From DATKCJ01 sp035513275 (lineage in GTDB: Bacteria > Verrucomicrobiota > Verrucomicrobiia > Opitutales > Opitutaceae): a DNA stretch of 46,158 nucleotides. The position numbers were made by a program, and so were the translations under genes. Below are positions 1 to 7,686 of this stretch, in pieces (position 1 is the stretch's first letter; every line of letters begins with the position of its first letter). The notes under the pieces are model-generated. The model had not been told where the DNA came from and did no database searches. It was given only the letters and a program-made list of their open reading frames with translations. The stretch lies in the NCBI GenBank assembly GCA_035513275.1, contig DATKCJ010000330.1, positions 1-46,158 of the forward strand, in the 5' to 3' direction.

Positions 1-44
1 GAAAACCTAAGCGGCTTCGCCGACTGGGAAAGCCCAAATCTTCA

Positions 45-60
45 CCGGACTGCAGTCCGG
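45..60. repeat. 16-bp perfect palindrome
   Basis: A perfect self-complementary 16-mer (CCGGACTGCAGTCCGG) lies in the non-coding left edge (1-178), about 120 bases before the first gene. It could be a short hairpin or a dyad operator. No other feature was recognised in this edge segment. Confidence 0.5.
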
Positions 61-178
61 CGGGAACGCGTCTTGACCGTCCTTCGATGTGGCGGCAAAA
101 ATGAGGCCGTATTATCCCCTAGCCTCCGGGCCCACGTCGGCCCGGCCGTCCTCACCCAACGGAAAATCAAGCACACCC

Positions 179-1078
179 ATGAACTCGGATCCATCGGCCT
201 CGAGTCAGGCGCCGGCCGTTACCGCCGGCTTTTCCTCACCAAAGAGCACGCTCCTCGGCGACATCGTCGCCAAGTTGCTCGGTCTCATCTCCACAATCCT
301 CTCACCGGGGATGCTGGAAAACTCGCTCAGCTTCTCGAAGCGAATCGGTCACTACACGGTGCTCGCGGGCGCCGCGTTCACGGTGATCTACGGTTTGATC
401 ATGGCGGTCAAACTCGAGGCCTTCCAGTTGCTCATCACGGCGTTGCTGTTCGTCGGCGTGATCGCTGTCGCCCAGTTCGCCGCGGTGCGTTTCCTCGATG
501 CAGCGGGCAAGATCATCGCCAACACGCCGAGCCGCGTGTCGTCGCCCGCGTTCTTCGAGTGCACGGGGCTCATCGTTATAATCCTGGCGATCGGAATGCT
601 CTTCAGCGGTTTCACCGCTGCGATCTACATGCGCAGTTTCCCGGCGCTCGTTCCTTTCCTCGTCGGCGCCCTGTTCATGCTCGCCTACGCGACCGTCATG
701 CTGCACCCGCGCATCGTCAACGTGAACGTCGGCGAAGGCTCGGCGGGTGAGGAAGCAATCGGCATCCTCACGACGTTGATGAAGACAAACCTCATCCTCG
801 CGCCGCTCGTGTTCTTCCTGCTCTCCGTGCTCGGTGCGCTGATCGTGCTCGCCGGGTTCTTCGGCGATCGGTTCGCCGCGTCCTTCGCGATGTTTCTGCA
901 ATACATGCCGCTGCCGACGGACGGCCTGCCGTTCGGCTTCGTGGGCGCGACCCTTATCATCGCCGCGTGCCTCGTGCCGATCCTCGTCTACTTTGTCTTC
1001 CTGCTCCAGTATCTCTTCCTCGACGTGATCCGCGCGATCCTCGCGGTGCCGGGAAAGCTGGACGCGCTACGACGCTAG
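179..1078 (+). CDS. Multi-pass membrane protein of unknown function
   Basis: I do not recognise the family. The start at 179 (MNSDPSASS, 299 aa) is preferred over an in-frame start at 89, because the extra 30 residues are low-complexity and look untranslated. After a Ser/Pro/Ala-rich N-terminus of about 50 residues there are about six hydrophobic segments, near residues 57-78, 82-103, 126-150, 155-174, 206-228 and 252-280. Between segments 4 and 5 is a glycine/glutamate-rich loop (NVGEGSAGEEAIG). No catalytic motif is visible. It is followed at 1132 by a long palindrome that may end its transcript. It is probably an inner-membrane protein. Confidence 0.7.
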   Translation: MNSDPSASSQAPAVTAGFSSPKSTLLGDIVAKLLGLISTILSPGMLENSLSFSKRIGHYTVLAGAAFTVIYGLIMAVKLEAFQLLITALLFVGVIAVAQFAAVRFLDAAGKIIANTPSRVSSPAFFECTGLIVIILAIGMLFSGFTAAIYMRSFPALVPFLVGALFMLAYATVMLHPRIVNVNVGEGSAGEEAIGILTTLMKTNLILAPLVFFLLSVLGALIVLAGFFGDRFAASFAMFLQYMPLPTDGLPFGFVGATLIIAACLVPILVYFVFLLQYLFLDVIRAILAVPGKLDALRR

Positions 1079-1131
1079 CCTCTCCCTCGTTCGTTCCTGT
1101 GGTCCGCTCACGCGCGGGCCACCCTGCCTTT

Positions 1132-1175
1132 CCGAGCCAGCGTTCTGTAACGATCGTAACAGAACGCTGGCTCGG
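1132..1175. terminator. 44-bp near-perfect palindrome, candidate terminator
   Basis: Arms beginning CCGAGCCAGCGTTCTGT pair with their complement ending in GGCTCGG. The whole 44-mer is self-complementary except for one symmetric A/A mismatch pair near the centre (ACGATCGT core). It is followed by CCTTTT. It lies 54 bases after the stop of the membrane-protein gene, so a rho-independent terminator is plausible, although the T-run is short. The symmetry would also suit a dyad protein-binding site. Confidence 0.55.
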
Positions 1176-1224
1176 CCTTTTGGCGGTTTCTATCGCTGCG
1201 CCGGGTGGGGGCGGGGTGCTGAAT

Positions 1225-2223
1225 GTGTCGATTGAATCGGAGCGGCGCCTGCGGCACGATGCGATCGTGCGTGCGTTGTGTTTGCTTCTGCTCCTGATCG
1301 CGGCGGCCGGTTGTTCCCGGCCGCCATCGGTGGCGTCGTTTGACGCGTCGCCGTTGCCGTCGGCGTTTGCCTCGTTGCACTCGCCGAATGGCCAGCGCCA
1401 GGTGCTGCTTGTGCGCACCGGATCGCGATGGCAGGGACATCTCGACGATAGTTTCGCTGCGACTGCGCACTCCGTCGTCGCCGAGACGGATGACGGCAGT
1501 CTCCCCGAAATCTTGCATCCCGCCGACCTGGCTGAGCCGCCAATTGAGATCGCAGGATGGCGACAGACGCGCGATGCGCCGGTCCTCATCGTGGAATCGT
1601 GGGCCGCGGGTGATCCTGCGCTGCGAGCGAGCGGTCCTTCGGCAATCGTCTCGATGATTCGCGTCGCGGGCGACTCGTTTGCGATCGCCGCGATCAACGC
1701 CACCCTCGCTGCGGAACTCGAAGGCGCGGTCGGTCTCGCTGCGCCGGTCGGCGAGACGCTTACCGATCCCGGGGCGGTTGCTTCGCGGGTCGCGATCGAG
1801 GCGGCGGTGCGCGTCGTCGTCGATGAGGAGTCCGGCGCCGTGAACCCGCGCGCGCGAATCGCGGTGTTTCAAATTCCGGTTCTCCTGAATCGCCGGTTCC
1901 TCGCGGTCGAACACCAGATATTTGAGGATCACGGCAACGAGGAAGGCGCAGCTTCGCCGTCGCGCTTCACGCTGCACAACCTCGAGACCGGTGAGTCGCC
2001 GGATCCCGATGCGCTCCTCGATCCTGCGTTGCTCGCGCGGCTCGCTGCACTCGCGGGCGAGACAACCGCGTCCGCCGACTGGTATGTGGCGCGGCCGGGA
2101 ATCGTCCTGGTGACTCGCGACGCGCACGGCGCGGAATCACGCCGCGTCGTGCCGTGGCGCGATGCGCTCCCGCTGCTGCCGGCGGATTCGCCATTGAGGG
2201 ATGTCGCCGAATCTCTTCACTGA
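1225..2223 (+). CDS. Putative lipoprotein of unknown function
   Basis: A type II signal peptide is clear: a charged n-region (ERRLRH), a leucine-rich core, then the lipobox AAAGC followed by SRPPS, so the mature protein should be lipid-anchored. The start is uncertain. GTG codons at 1216, 1225 and 1267 are all in frame. 1225 is chosen because a G-rich stretch sits about 8 bases upstream and the leader keeps a positive n-region. The mature part (about 300 residues) is Ala/Arg-rich with no recognised domain. The stop is next to or overlaps the start of the peptidase gene, so the two are probably co-transcribed. Confidence 0.65.
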   Translation: MSIESERRLRHDAIVRALCLLLLLIAAAGCSRPPSVASFDASPLPSAFASLHSPNGQRQVLLVRTGSRWQGHLDDSFAATAHSVVAETDDGSLPEILHPADLAEPPIEIAGWRQTRDAPVLIVESWAAGDPALRASGPSAIVSMIRVAGDSFAIAAINATLAAELEGAVGLAAPVGETLTDPGAVASRVAIEAAVRVVVDEESGAVNPRARIAVFQIPVLLNRRFLAVEHQIFEDHGNEEGAASPSRFTLHNLETGESPDPDALLDPALLARLAALAGETTASADWYVARPGIVLVTRDAHGAESRRVVPWRDALPLLPADSPLRDVAESLH

Positions 2224-2227
2224 CGCG

Positions 2228-3319
2228 ATGCGCGCCATCGTTGTCCTCGCACTGCTGTTGGTTACGTGCGTCGCGCATGGCGGCTCGGTGGCTCGTGAAC
2301 TCGGCGTGTTGTTCGACGGTGCACCGGGGCCGCTCAACGCGATCACCGACGTCGCGGGCGTGTCGGTTGGACACGTCACGCTGATCGAGGGCGACGACGT
2401 GCGCACAGGCGTCACTGCGATTCTGCCGCGCAGTTGCGTCGGAATGGACCCGGTTTTTGCCGCGGTGCACGTTTTCAACGGCAACGGCGAGATGACGGGG
2501 ACGCATTGGATCGCGGAGTCGGGATTTCTCGAGGGCCCGGTGATGCTCACAAACACGCACTCGGTCGGCGCGGTGTCGGAAGGCGTGATCGCGTGGTCGC
2601 TGAAGAACTGGAGCTCGCCGATCAGCCTGCCAGTCGTGGCCGAAACATGGGACGGCCTGCTCAATGACATCAACGGATTCCATGTGCGCCCCGCGCATGC
2701 GGCTGCCGCGCTCGATGCGGCAACGGCCGGACCGGTCGCCGAGGGAAATGTCGGTGGCGGCACGGGCAACCGCGCGTTCGATTTCAAGGCTGGCATCGGC
2801 ACGAGTTCGCGCGTCGTCGAAATCGCCGGCCAGCGCTACACCGTCGGCGTGCTCGTTCAGGCAAACTTCGGCAGGCGGGCTCAACTCACGATCGCGGGCA
2901 AGCGCGTCGGCCGCGAGATCACAGACTTGATGCCCGAGATCCGTTCTCCGCCCGCGGGCGAGGGCTCGATGATCGCGGTCGTCGCGACAAATGCGCCCCT
3001 CCTGCCGCACCAACTCGCGCGCCTCGCGAAGCGCGTGCCGCTGGGCATGGCGCGCACCGGCGCGACTTCGCTCAACTCCTCGGGCGATTTCGCAATCGCG
3101 TTCTCCACGGTCCGGCGGAATGACGTCGAAGGCGCGCCGCTGCACGAGACCCGGTTCGTCGACAACGCGCGGCTCGATCCGCTCCTCGGCGCCGTCGTCG
3201 AGGCGACCGAGGAGGCGATTCTCAACTCGCTCCTCACGGCGGAGTCGATGCCCGGCCGCGCCGGCAGCACGATCCACGCGCTGCCACACGACCGGCTGCG
3301 CGCAGCGCTCGGGAAGTAG
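2228..3319 (+). CDS. P1/S58-family aminopeptidase (DmpA/BapA-like), exported
   Basis: Homologous in layout to DmpA-type N-terminal-nucleophile aminopeptidases, which cleave themselves before a Ser and release N-terminal D-, L- or beta-amino acids. Visible family motifs are NAITDVAGVSVGH, the GGGTGN...FKAGIGTSSR stretch, VGVLVQANFG, then GEGSMIAVVATNAPLLP with the Gly246-Ser247 bond as the probable autocleavage site and Ser247 as nucleophile, and finally SSGDFAIAFST. A signal peptide (MRAIVVLALLLVTCVAHG) argues for the start at 2228 and for export. An in-frame ATG at 2201 would add nine residues and overlap the upstream gene. Length (363 aa) fits the family. The true substrate cannot be told from sequence. 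Confidence 0.85.
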   Translation: MRAIVVLALLLVTCVAHGGSVARELGVLFDGAPGPLNAITDVAGVSVGHVTLIEGDDVRTGVTAILPRSCVGMDPVFAAVHVFNGNGEMTGTHWIAESGFLEGPVMLTNTHSVGAVSEGVIAWSLKNWSSPISLPVVAETWDGLLNDINGFHVRPAHAAAALDAATAGPVAEGNVGGGTGNRAFDFKAGIGTSSRVVEIAGQRYTVGVLVQANFGRRAQLTIAGKRVGREITDLMPEIRSPPAGEGSMIAVVATNAPLLPHQLARLAKRVPLGMARTGATSLNSSGDFAIAFSTVRRNDVEGAPLHETRFVDNARLDPLLGAVVEATEEAILNSLLTAESMPGRAGSTIHALPHDRLRAALGK

Positions 3320-3377
3320 CGCATGTCGGGCTTTGTGTTGAGACGAGCGCGGGTTCGTGGTTGATTCCCCGCTGCGA

Positions 3378-4337
3378 ATGAAAGCGATCCTCTACGAACG
3401 GTTTGGCGGGCCCGAGGTTCTCAGGATGGCGAACGTTGCCACGCCAGAGCTGCGCAAGGGCGAGTTGCTCGTGCGCATCCGCGCCGCAGCGATGAATCCG
3501 GTCGATTGGAAGATCCGCACCGGGGCGATGAAGTTTGTCTCGGGTCGAAAGTTTCCGCGCCGCTCCGGGATCGATTTCAGCGGCGTGGTCGAAGCGTGCG
3601 GATCTGCCGTGGTCGGGCTGAGGCCGGGCGATCCTGTGCTCGGGCTCTCGGAGCCGATGAATGCCTCGCAAGGATCGTTCGCCGAGAAGTGCGTGACGCG
3701 CGCCGATCACGTGCTCCGAAAGCCCGAGCGGCTCCGCGATATCGAAGCCGCCGCGGCGCCGGTGGCCGGGCTGTCGGCGCTGCAATCGCTCCGGCATTGC
3801 CGGGTCGGCGCGGGGAAGCGCGTGCTGTTGATCGGCGCATCCGGAGGCGTGGGCACGTTTGCGATCCAGATCGCGAAAGTGCTCGGCGCGCACGTGACTG
3901 CCGTCTGCGGTCCACACGGGGTCGAGCTCTGCTATAAACTCGGCGCCGACCTCGTGATCGACCGCACGCGCGAAGATCCGCTAAAGTCGCGCCTCCTCTA
4001 CGATGCGATCCTCGACCTCGCGCCGGCGCACTCGTTCAGCTCTTGCCGTCACCTGCTCTCCTCCGATGGCGCCTACCTGAGCACGCTTCCCAGCATCGAC
4101 GGCATCTGGGGTCGCGCGTGGACGAGCCTGTTCAGCGCGCGGCGCGTGAGAATGCTCATCCTGAAGCCGAGCGCCGGTGACCTCAAGGAGCTCGGGACGA
4201 TGCTGGCCGCCGGATCGGTGACGCCGTCCGTCTGCCGCGTGTTTCCGTTCACGGAGGAGGGCGTGCAAGAAATGAACCGCGTCGCCGAGGCGGGGCACAC
4301 TCTCGGGAAGCTGGCCATGGAGATGCCGGGAACTTGA
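3378..4337 (+). CDS. Zinc-free MDR oxidoreductase, quinone-oxidoreductase-like
   Basis: The medium-chain dehydrogenase/reductase fold is recognisable. The N-terminal GroES-like domain (MKAILYERFGGPEVL, AAAMNPVDWKIRTG, FPRRSGIDFSGVVEACG) is followed by a Rossmann domain with the nucleotide-binding motif LLIGASGGVGTFAIQIAK near residue 155. The His/Glu/Cys zinc-ligand pattern of classical alcohol dehydrogenases is absent, which places it with NAD(P)H:quinone reductase and related subgroups. 319 aa is typical. The start at 3378 gives the canonical MKA opening; an in-frame start at 3357 adds seven residues. Cytosolic; substrate unknown. Confidence 0.85.
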   Translation: MKAILYERFGGPEVLRMANVATPELRKGELLVRIRAAAMNPVDWKIRTGAMKFVSGRKFPRRSGIDFSGVVEACGSAVVGLRPGDPVLGLSEPMNASQGSFAEKCVTRADHVLRKPERLRDIEAAAAPVAGLSALQSLRHCRVGAGKRVLLIGASGGVGTFAIQIAKVLGAHVTAVCGPHGVELCYKLGADLVIDRTREDPLKSRLLYDAILDLAPAHSFSSCRHLLSSDGAYLSTLPSIDGIWGRAWTSLFSARRVRMLILKPSAGDLKELGTMLAAGSVTPSVCRVFPFTEEGVQEMNRVAEAGHTLGKLAMEMPGT

Positions 4338-4347
4338 AAGGCTGGGC

Positions 4348-4392
4348 GTAGGGCAGGTTTCATACCTGCCGACGCGGGTCGAAGACCCACGC
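4348..4392. repeat. GTAG-footed hairpin (REP-like)
   Basis: GTAG at 4348-4351 is followed directly by GGCAGGT-ttcat-ACCTGCC (4352-4370), a perfect 7-bp stem. A second stem (GCGGGTC/GACCCaCGC, 4374-4392, one bulge) follows. It lies between the oxidoreductase and doxX genes. See the repeat-family finding. Confidence 0.6.
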
Positions 4393-4450
4393 TGCTTCGG
4401 CCGGTCGGGCTGCTTGCTTCGCGGGCACGCTTCGGATTGAAGGATTCCCG

Positions 4451-4915
4451 ATGAAACCCGCCTCCCAATACCTCGATCGCGGGCGCGACTTCGGGTTGCT
4501 CGTCGTGCGCATCGTGATCGGGCTGACGTTTGTCTATTACGGCTGGACGAAGATCATGGCGGGCAGCCTGAAATGGGAAGGCGTCGGCAGCGCGGTGGGA
4601 GTCTTCGGTCTCACTGAAGGGCATGTCTACTGGGGACTCGCCGCCGCGATCGTGGAATTCCTCGGGGGGATTGCTCTCGTGTTCGGTTTCTTTGTGCGGC
4701 CGGCGGCGTTCCTGTTATTCTTCGTGATGGTGGTGGCGACGGTCCTGAAGGCCCGTGGTCTCGACTTTTCGGCCGGGGACAGCGTGAGCGAGGTGTTCTA
4801 TCCTGCATCGATGGCGGCCGTGATGGTGATGCTCCTCTTTTCGGGTGGCGGCCGGCTGAGCGCTGGAGGCCGCGGCAAGAAGACCTCGACCGTCGATCCC
4901 AAACAGAGCGCCTGA
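4451..4915 (+). CDS. DoxX family membrane protein
   Basis: A 154-aa protein with four hydrophobic helices and DoxX-type features: an early RIVIGLTFVYYGWTKI helix, a helix with EFLGGIALVFGFFVRPAAF, then a helix with FVMVVATVLKARG. The C-terminal tail is Gly/Lys-rich. An AGGA at 4441-4444 sits six bases before the ATG, one of the clearest ribosome sites in the window. DoxX proteins are small inner-membrane proteins; some work with sulphur or redox enzymes, but most have no assigned role, and the neighbours here do not define one. Confidence 0.88.
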   Translation: MKPASQYLDRGRDFGLLVVRIVIGLTFVYYGWTKIMAGSLKWEGVGSAVGVFGLTEGHVYWGLAAAIVEFLGGIALVFGFFVRPAAFLLFFVMVVATVLKARGLDFSAGDSVSEVFYPASMAAVMVMLLFSGGGRLSAGGRGKKTSTVDPKQSA

Positions 4916-5128
4916 CCGGGCTGGATGCGTTCTCATAACAGGGTCGCGGATACGCGGCCGGAAATGGAATTGACGCGCCCCGGGCCGGCTTGCTGACTCT
5001 CCGCCGCGCTCCCAAATGGGTGCGCCCGCCTTGCCGGGCGGTTCTCCCCAAGCACACAAAATCACGACCATGCGAGTTCCGGGCCCACGGGTTCCGCCGC
5101 ATCCGCAGCCCATGAGGGCGCATCCTCC

Positions 5129-6550
5129 ATGCTCTTCAACTCGCTGACGTTTGTCGTATTCTTCATCGTCGTCGTCGTCCTGTTCTGGGCGATCCGCTCC
5201 TGGAGTTGGAAGAAGAACATGCTGCTCGTCGCGAGCTATGTGTTCTACGGCGCGTGGAATCCGCCGTTTGCGCTGCTGCTCTTGTTCTCGACGTTCATCG
5301 ACTACATCGCAGGCGCCAAGATGGCCGCCGAGGAGCGGCCGTTTGCGCGACGCGTGTGGCTCGTGATCAGCCTCGTGGCGAACCTCGGCCTGCTCGGCTT
5401 CTTCAAATACGGCGGCTTCTTCGTGCACAACATGGAGGGCTTCCTCGTGCAGATGGGCGTGCAATACCGCGCGCCAGCGATCGACGTGATCCTGCCGGTC
5501 GGCATCTCGTTCTACACGTTCCAGACGCTCTCCTACACGCTTGATATCTACCGCAGGAAGCTCGCGCCCGCCGCCTCGTTCCGCGACTTCGCACTCTACG
5601 TGGCGTTCTTCCCGCAGCTCGTGGCCGGCCCGATCGTGCGCGCGATCGACTTCCTGCCGCAATGCGTCACGCAGACGCCCCCGCGCGCCGGCCGCTTCGC
5701 ATGGGGCATGTTCCTGATGACGCTCGGTCTCTTCCAGAAAGTCGTCCTCGCCGACACGCTGCTCGCGAGCTCCTCGGACTCCGTCTTCGGCTACGGCGGC
5801 AAGCTTGCGATGCTCGACGCGTGGACGGGCGTGCTCGGATTCTCGGCCCAGATCTTCTTCGACTTCTCCGGCTACTCGACGTGCGCGATCGGACTGGCGA
5901 TGTGCCTCGGGTTCTACCTGAACGACAACTTCAGATTCCCCTACGCAGCGGTCGGCTTCTCCGACTTCTGGCGGCGCTGGCACATCTCGCTGTCCACGTG
6001 GCTTCGCGACTATCTCTACATCCCGATGGGAGGAAACCGTCACGGCGCGTGGCGCACCGGGCTGAACCTCGTCGTCCTCATGTTTCTCGGCGGTCTCTGG
6101 CACGGCGCCGCGTGGACGTTTGTAGTGTGGGGCCTGATCCACGGTTTCTATCTCGTCGTCGAGCACACGCTGCGCACGCTCTTCGGCGATCCGCGGTTCT
6201 TCTCGACGCTGCTCTCGAAAATCGCGATCGGCCTTCTCACCTACGTGGCGGTGTGTTTTGCGTGGGTGTTCTTCCGCGCGCAGGACTTCGGCACCGCCTG
6301 GCGGATCGTCGAGTCGATGGTCGGCATCACGGGCACTGCCGACAAGCTGCTCTCGACGCGCGAGCTGCTCCAGGTGGGAATCGTGACAGTTGCCCTGCTC
6401 ACCGCGCACTGGCTGATGCGCGAAACCTCGATTGAGGACGTCGCAGCGCGCACGCCGAAGTGGCTGATCGCAGGCGTGTGGGCGACGATGCTGTTCTTCA
6501 TCATCCTAACACAGGGGAGTGCCAATGCCTTCATCTACTTCCAGTTTTGA
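5129..6550 (+). CDS. MBOAT family membrane O-acyltransferase (AlgI-like)
   Basis: A 473-aa polytopic protein with hallmark MBOAT motifs: PVGISFYTFQTLSYTLDIYR, FPQLVAGPIVR, SDFWRRWHISLSTWLRDYLY followed by IPMGGNRHG, and the catalytic-histidine region GGLWHGAAWTFVVWG. Members such as AlgI and DltB move acyl groups across the inner membrane for O-acetylation of an exported polysaccharide or D-alanylation of wall polymers. Here the next gene overlaps by 26 bases and encodes a membrane-anchored SGNH protein, which suggests a two-protein O-acetylation unit. No polymer synthesis genes are nearby, so the acceptor is unknown. The 213-base spacer before it (4916-5128) holds no recognised gene. Confidence 0.93.
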   Translation: MLFNSLTFVVFFIVVVVLFWAIRSWSWKKNMLLVASYVFYGAWNPPFALLLLFSTFIDYIAGAKMAAEERPFARRVWLVISLVANLGLLGFFKYGGFFVHNMEGFLVQMGVQYRAPAIDVILPVGISFYTFQTLSYTLDIYRRKLAPAASFRDFALYVAFFPQLVAGPIVRAIDFLPQCVTQTPPRAGRFAWGMFLMTLGLFQKVVLADTLLASSSDSVFGYGGKLAMLDAWTGVLGFSAQIFFDFSGYSTCAIGLAMCLGFYLNDNFRFPYAAVGFSDFWRRWHISLSTWLRDYLYIPMGGNRHGAWRTGLNLVVLMFLGGLWHGAAWTFVVWGLIHGFYLVVEHTLRTLFGDPRFFSTLLSKIAIGLLTYVAVCFAWVFFRAQDFGTAWRIVESMVGITGTADKLLSTRELLQVGIVTVALLTAHWLMRETSIEDVAARTPKWLIAGVWATMLFFIILTQGSANAFIYFQF

Positions 6551-7613
6551 GCGGCCCGTGCCGGCGATGCCGTGGACCGGCCTCGCTGTCGCGGCCTATA
6601 TCATAGCGGCGGTCGTCACGATCGCATGGGAGTTCCGCGTGCGATCGGAGGGCTATGCGCCGACGCTCAACGACACCACCGACCTCTGGGCTGACCGCCG
6701 CGAGGCGGTGCGCCCGGATTCGCTCGTCGTGATTGGCGACTCGCGGCCGCTGTTCGACATCGATTTCGACGCTTTGGAAGCGGTCCTGGGAAAGCGACCC
6801 GTCCAGCTCGCGATCGCCGGCAGCGGCGCCTACCCGATCCTTGACGACCTTGCCAACGACGAGAGCTTCAAGGGCGATGTGATCATCAGCCTGGTGCCGG
6901 CGATGTTCATGACACCGGGCGGATATCTCGAGCAGGCGTCGCGAGACGCCCTGAAGCGCTACAAGTCTCGTGGCCCCGCACAGCGGTTCAGCCACCACAT
7001 CGCAATGTTCCTCGAGGAGCGCATCGCCTTCCTGCAGCAGGAAGACCTGACGCTCGGCATGCTGCTTCAGGACATCAATATCCCAAACCGCCCGGGCGCG
7101 CTCGTGCCGCCGCGGTTCCCGCCGTATTTCCAGACGGCGGATAGAGAGCGACGTGTTCGCATGGCCGATGAGTGCGCGATCGTGGGCAGCCCGATGCAGC
7201 AATCGGTGGTCGCCTCTTGGCAGCGTCTCTTCAGGCCGCCGGCGCCGCCCTCGTGGATTCCGCCCGAGGTCTTCTTCGAGCAACTGCAGAAAGGGATGGA
7301 GGCCCGGTTTGGCGAGTCTGCCGCGGCGATCGCGAAGATTCGCGCGCGCGGCGGGCGCGTCGTCTGGGTGCGTTTCCCGCACACCGGATGGGTGAAGGAA
7401 ATGGAGAACGTGGGCACACCGCGCGCGCCCACTTGGGATCGGATGATCAAGGAGACCGGCGCGCCGGGAATCCACTTCGAAGACCACCCCGAGCTCGCGG
7501 GCTTCGACTGCCCGGAATGGTCCCACCTATCCGGGCCCGACTCGGTGGAGTTCTCCAAACGCCTCGCCCCGCACTTGAAGCGCGCCTTCGAGGAGCAGCA
7601 GCCGAAATCTTGA
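6525..7613 (+). CDS. Membrane-anchored SGNH/GDSL-like protein, partner of the MBOAT protein
   Basis: One N-terminal helix (residues about 17-36) anchors a periplasmic domain with VVIGDSRPLFDI, where G71-D72-S73 forms a GDS nucleophile motif, a glycine-bearing AGSGAYP turn (98-104) resembling block II, and a C-terminal EWSHLSGPDS with His334 as candidate catalytic base. The usual DxxH acidic partner appears as ExxH (Glu331). Such proteins (AlgJ/AlgX/PatB type) take acetyl from an MBOAT protein and place it on a polymer. AGGGGAG at 6513-6519 fits the ATG at 6525. The start lies inside the end of the MBOAT gene, so translation is probably coupled. Family-level call moderate; the pairing is inference. 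Confidence 0.75.
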   Translation: MPSSTSSFERPVPAMPWTGLAVAAYIIAAVVTIAWEFRVRSEGYAPTLNDTTDLWADRREAVRPDSLVVIGDSRPLFDIDFDALEAVLGKRPVQLAIAGSGAYPILDDLANDESFKGDVIISLVPAMFMTPGGYLEQASRDALKRYKSRGPAQRFSHHIAMFLEERIAFLQQEDLTLGMLLQDINIPNRPGALVPPRFPPYFQTADRERRVRMADECAIVGSPMQQSVVASWQRLFRPPAPPSWIPPEVFFEQLQKGMEARFGESAAAIAKIRARGGRVVWVRFPHTGWVKEMENVGTPRAPTWDRMIKETGAPGIHFEDHPELAGFDCPEWSHLSGPDSVEFSKRLAPHLKRAFEEQQPKS

Positions 7614-7686
7614 CGCGCCCCGCCCCGGCGACGCCCCGGGGAATTGCTTTGCGTTTGGGGCCGATCGCTGCGGCGATTGTCCGCTT

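Noticed and set aside
4715..6409. 564-residue open frame antisense to the MBOAT gene
   Set aside because: Composition is Glu/Arg/His-heavy and low complexity, the mirror of a hydrophobic GC-rich gene; the plus-strand frame has family motifs.
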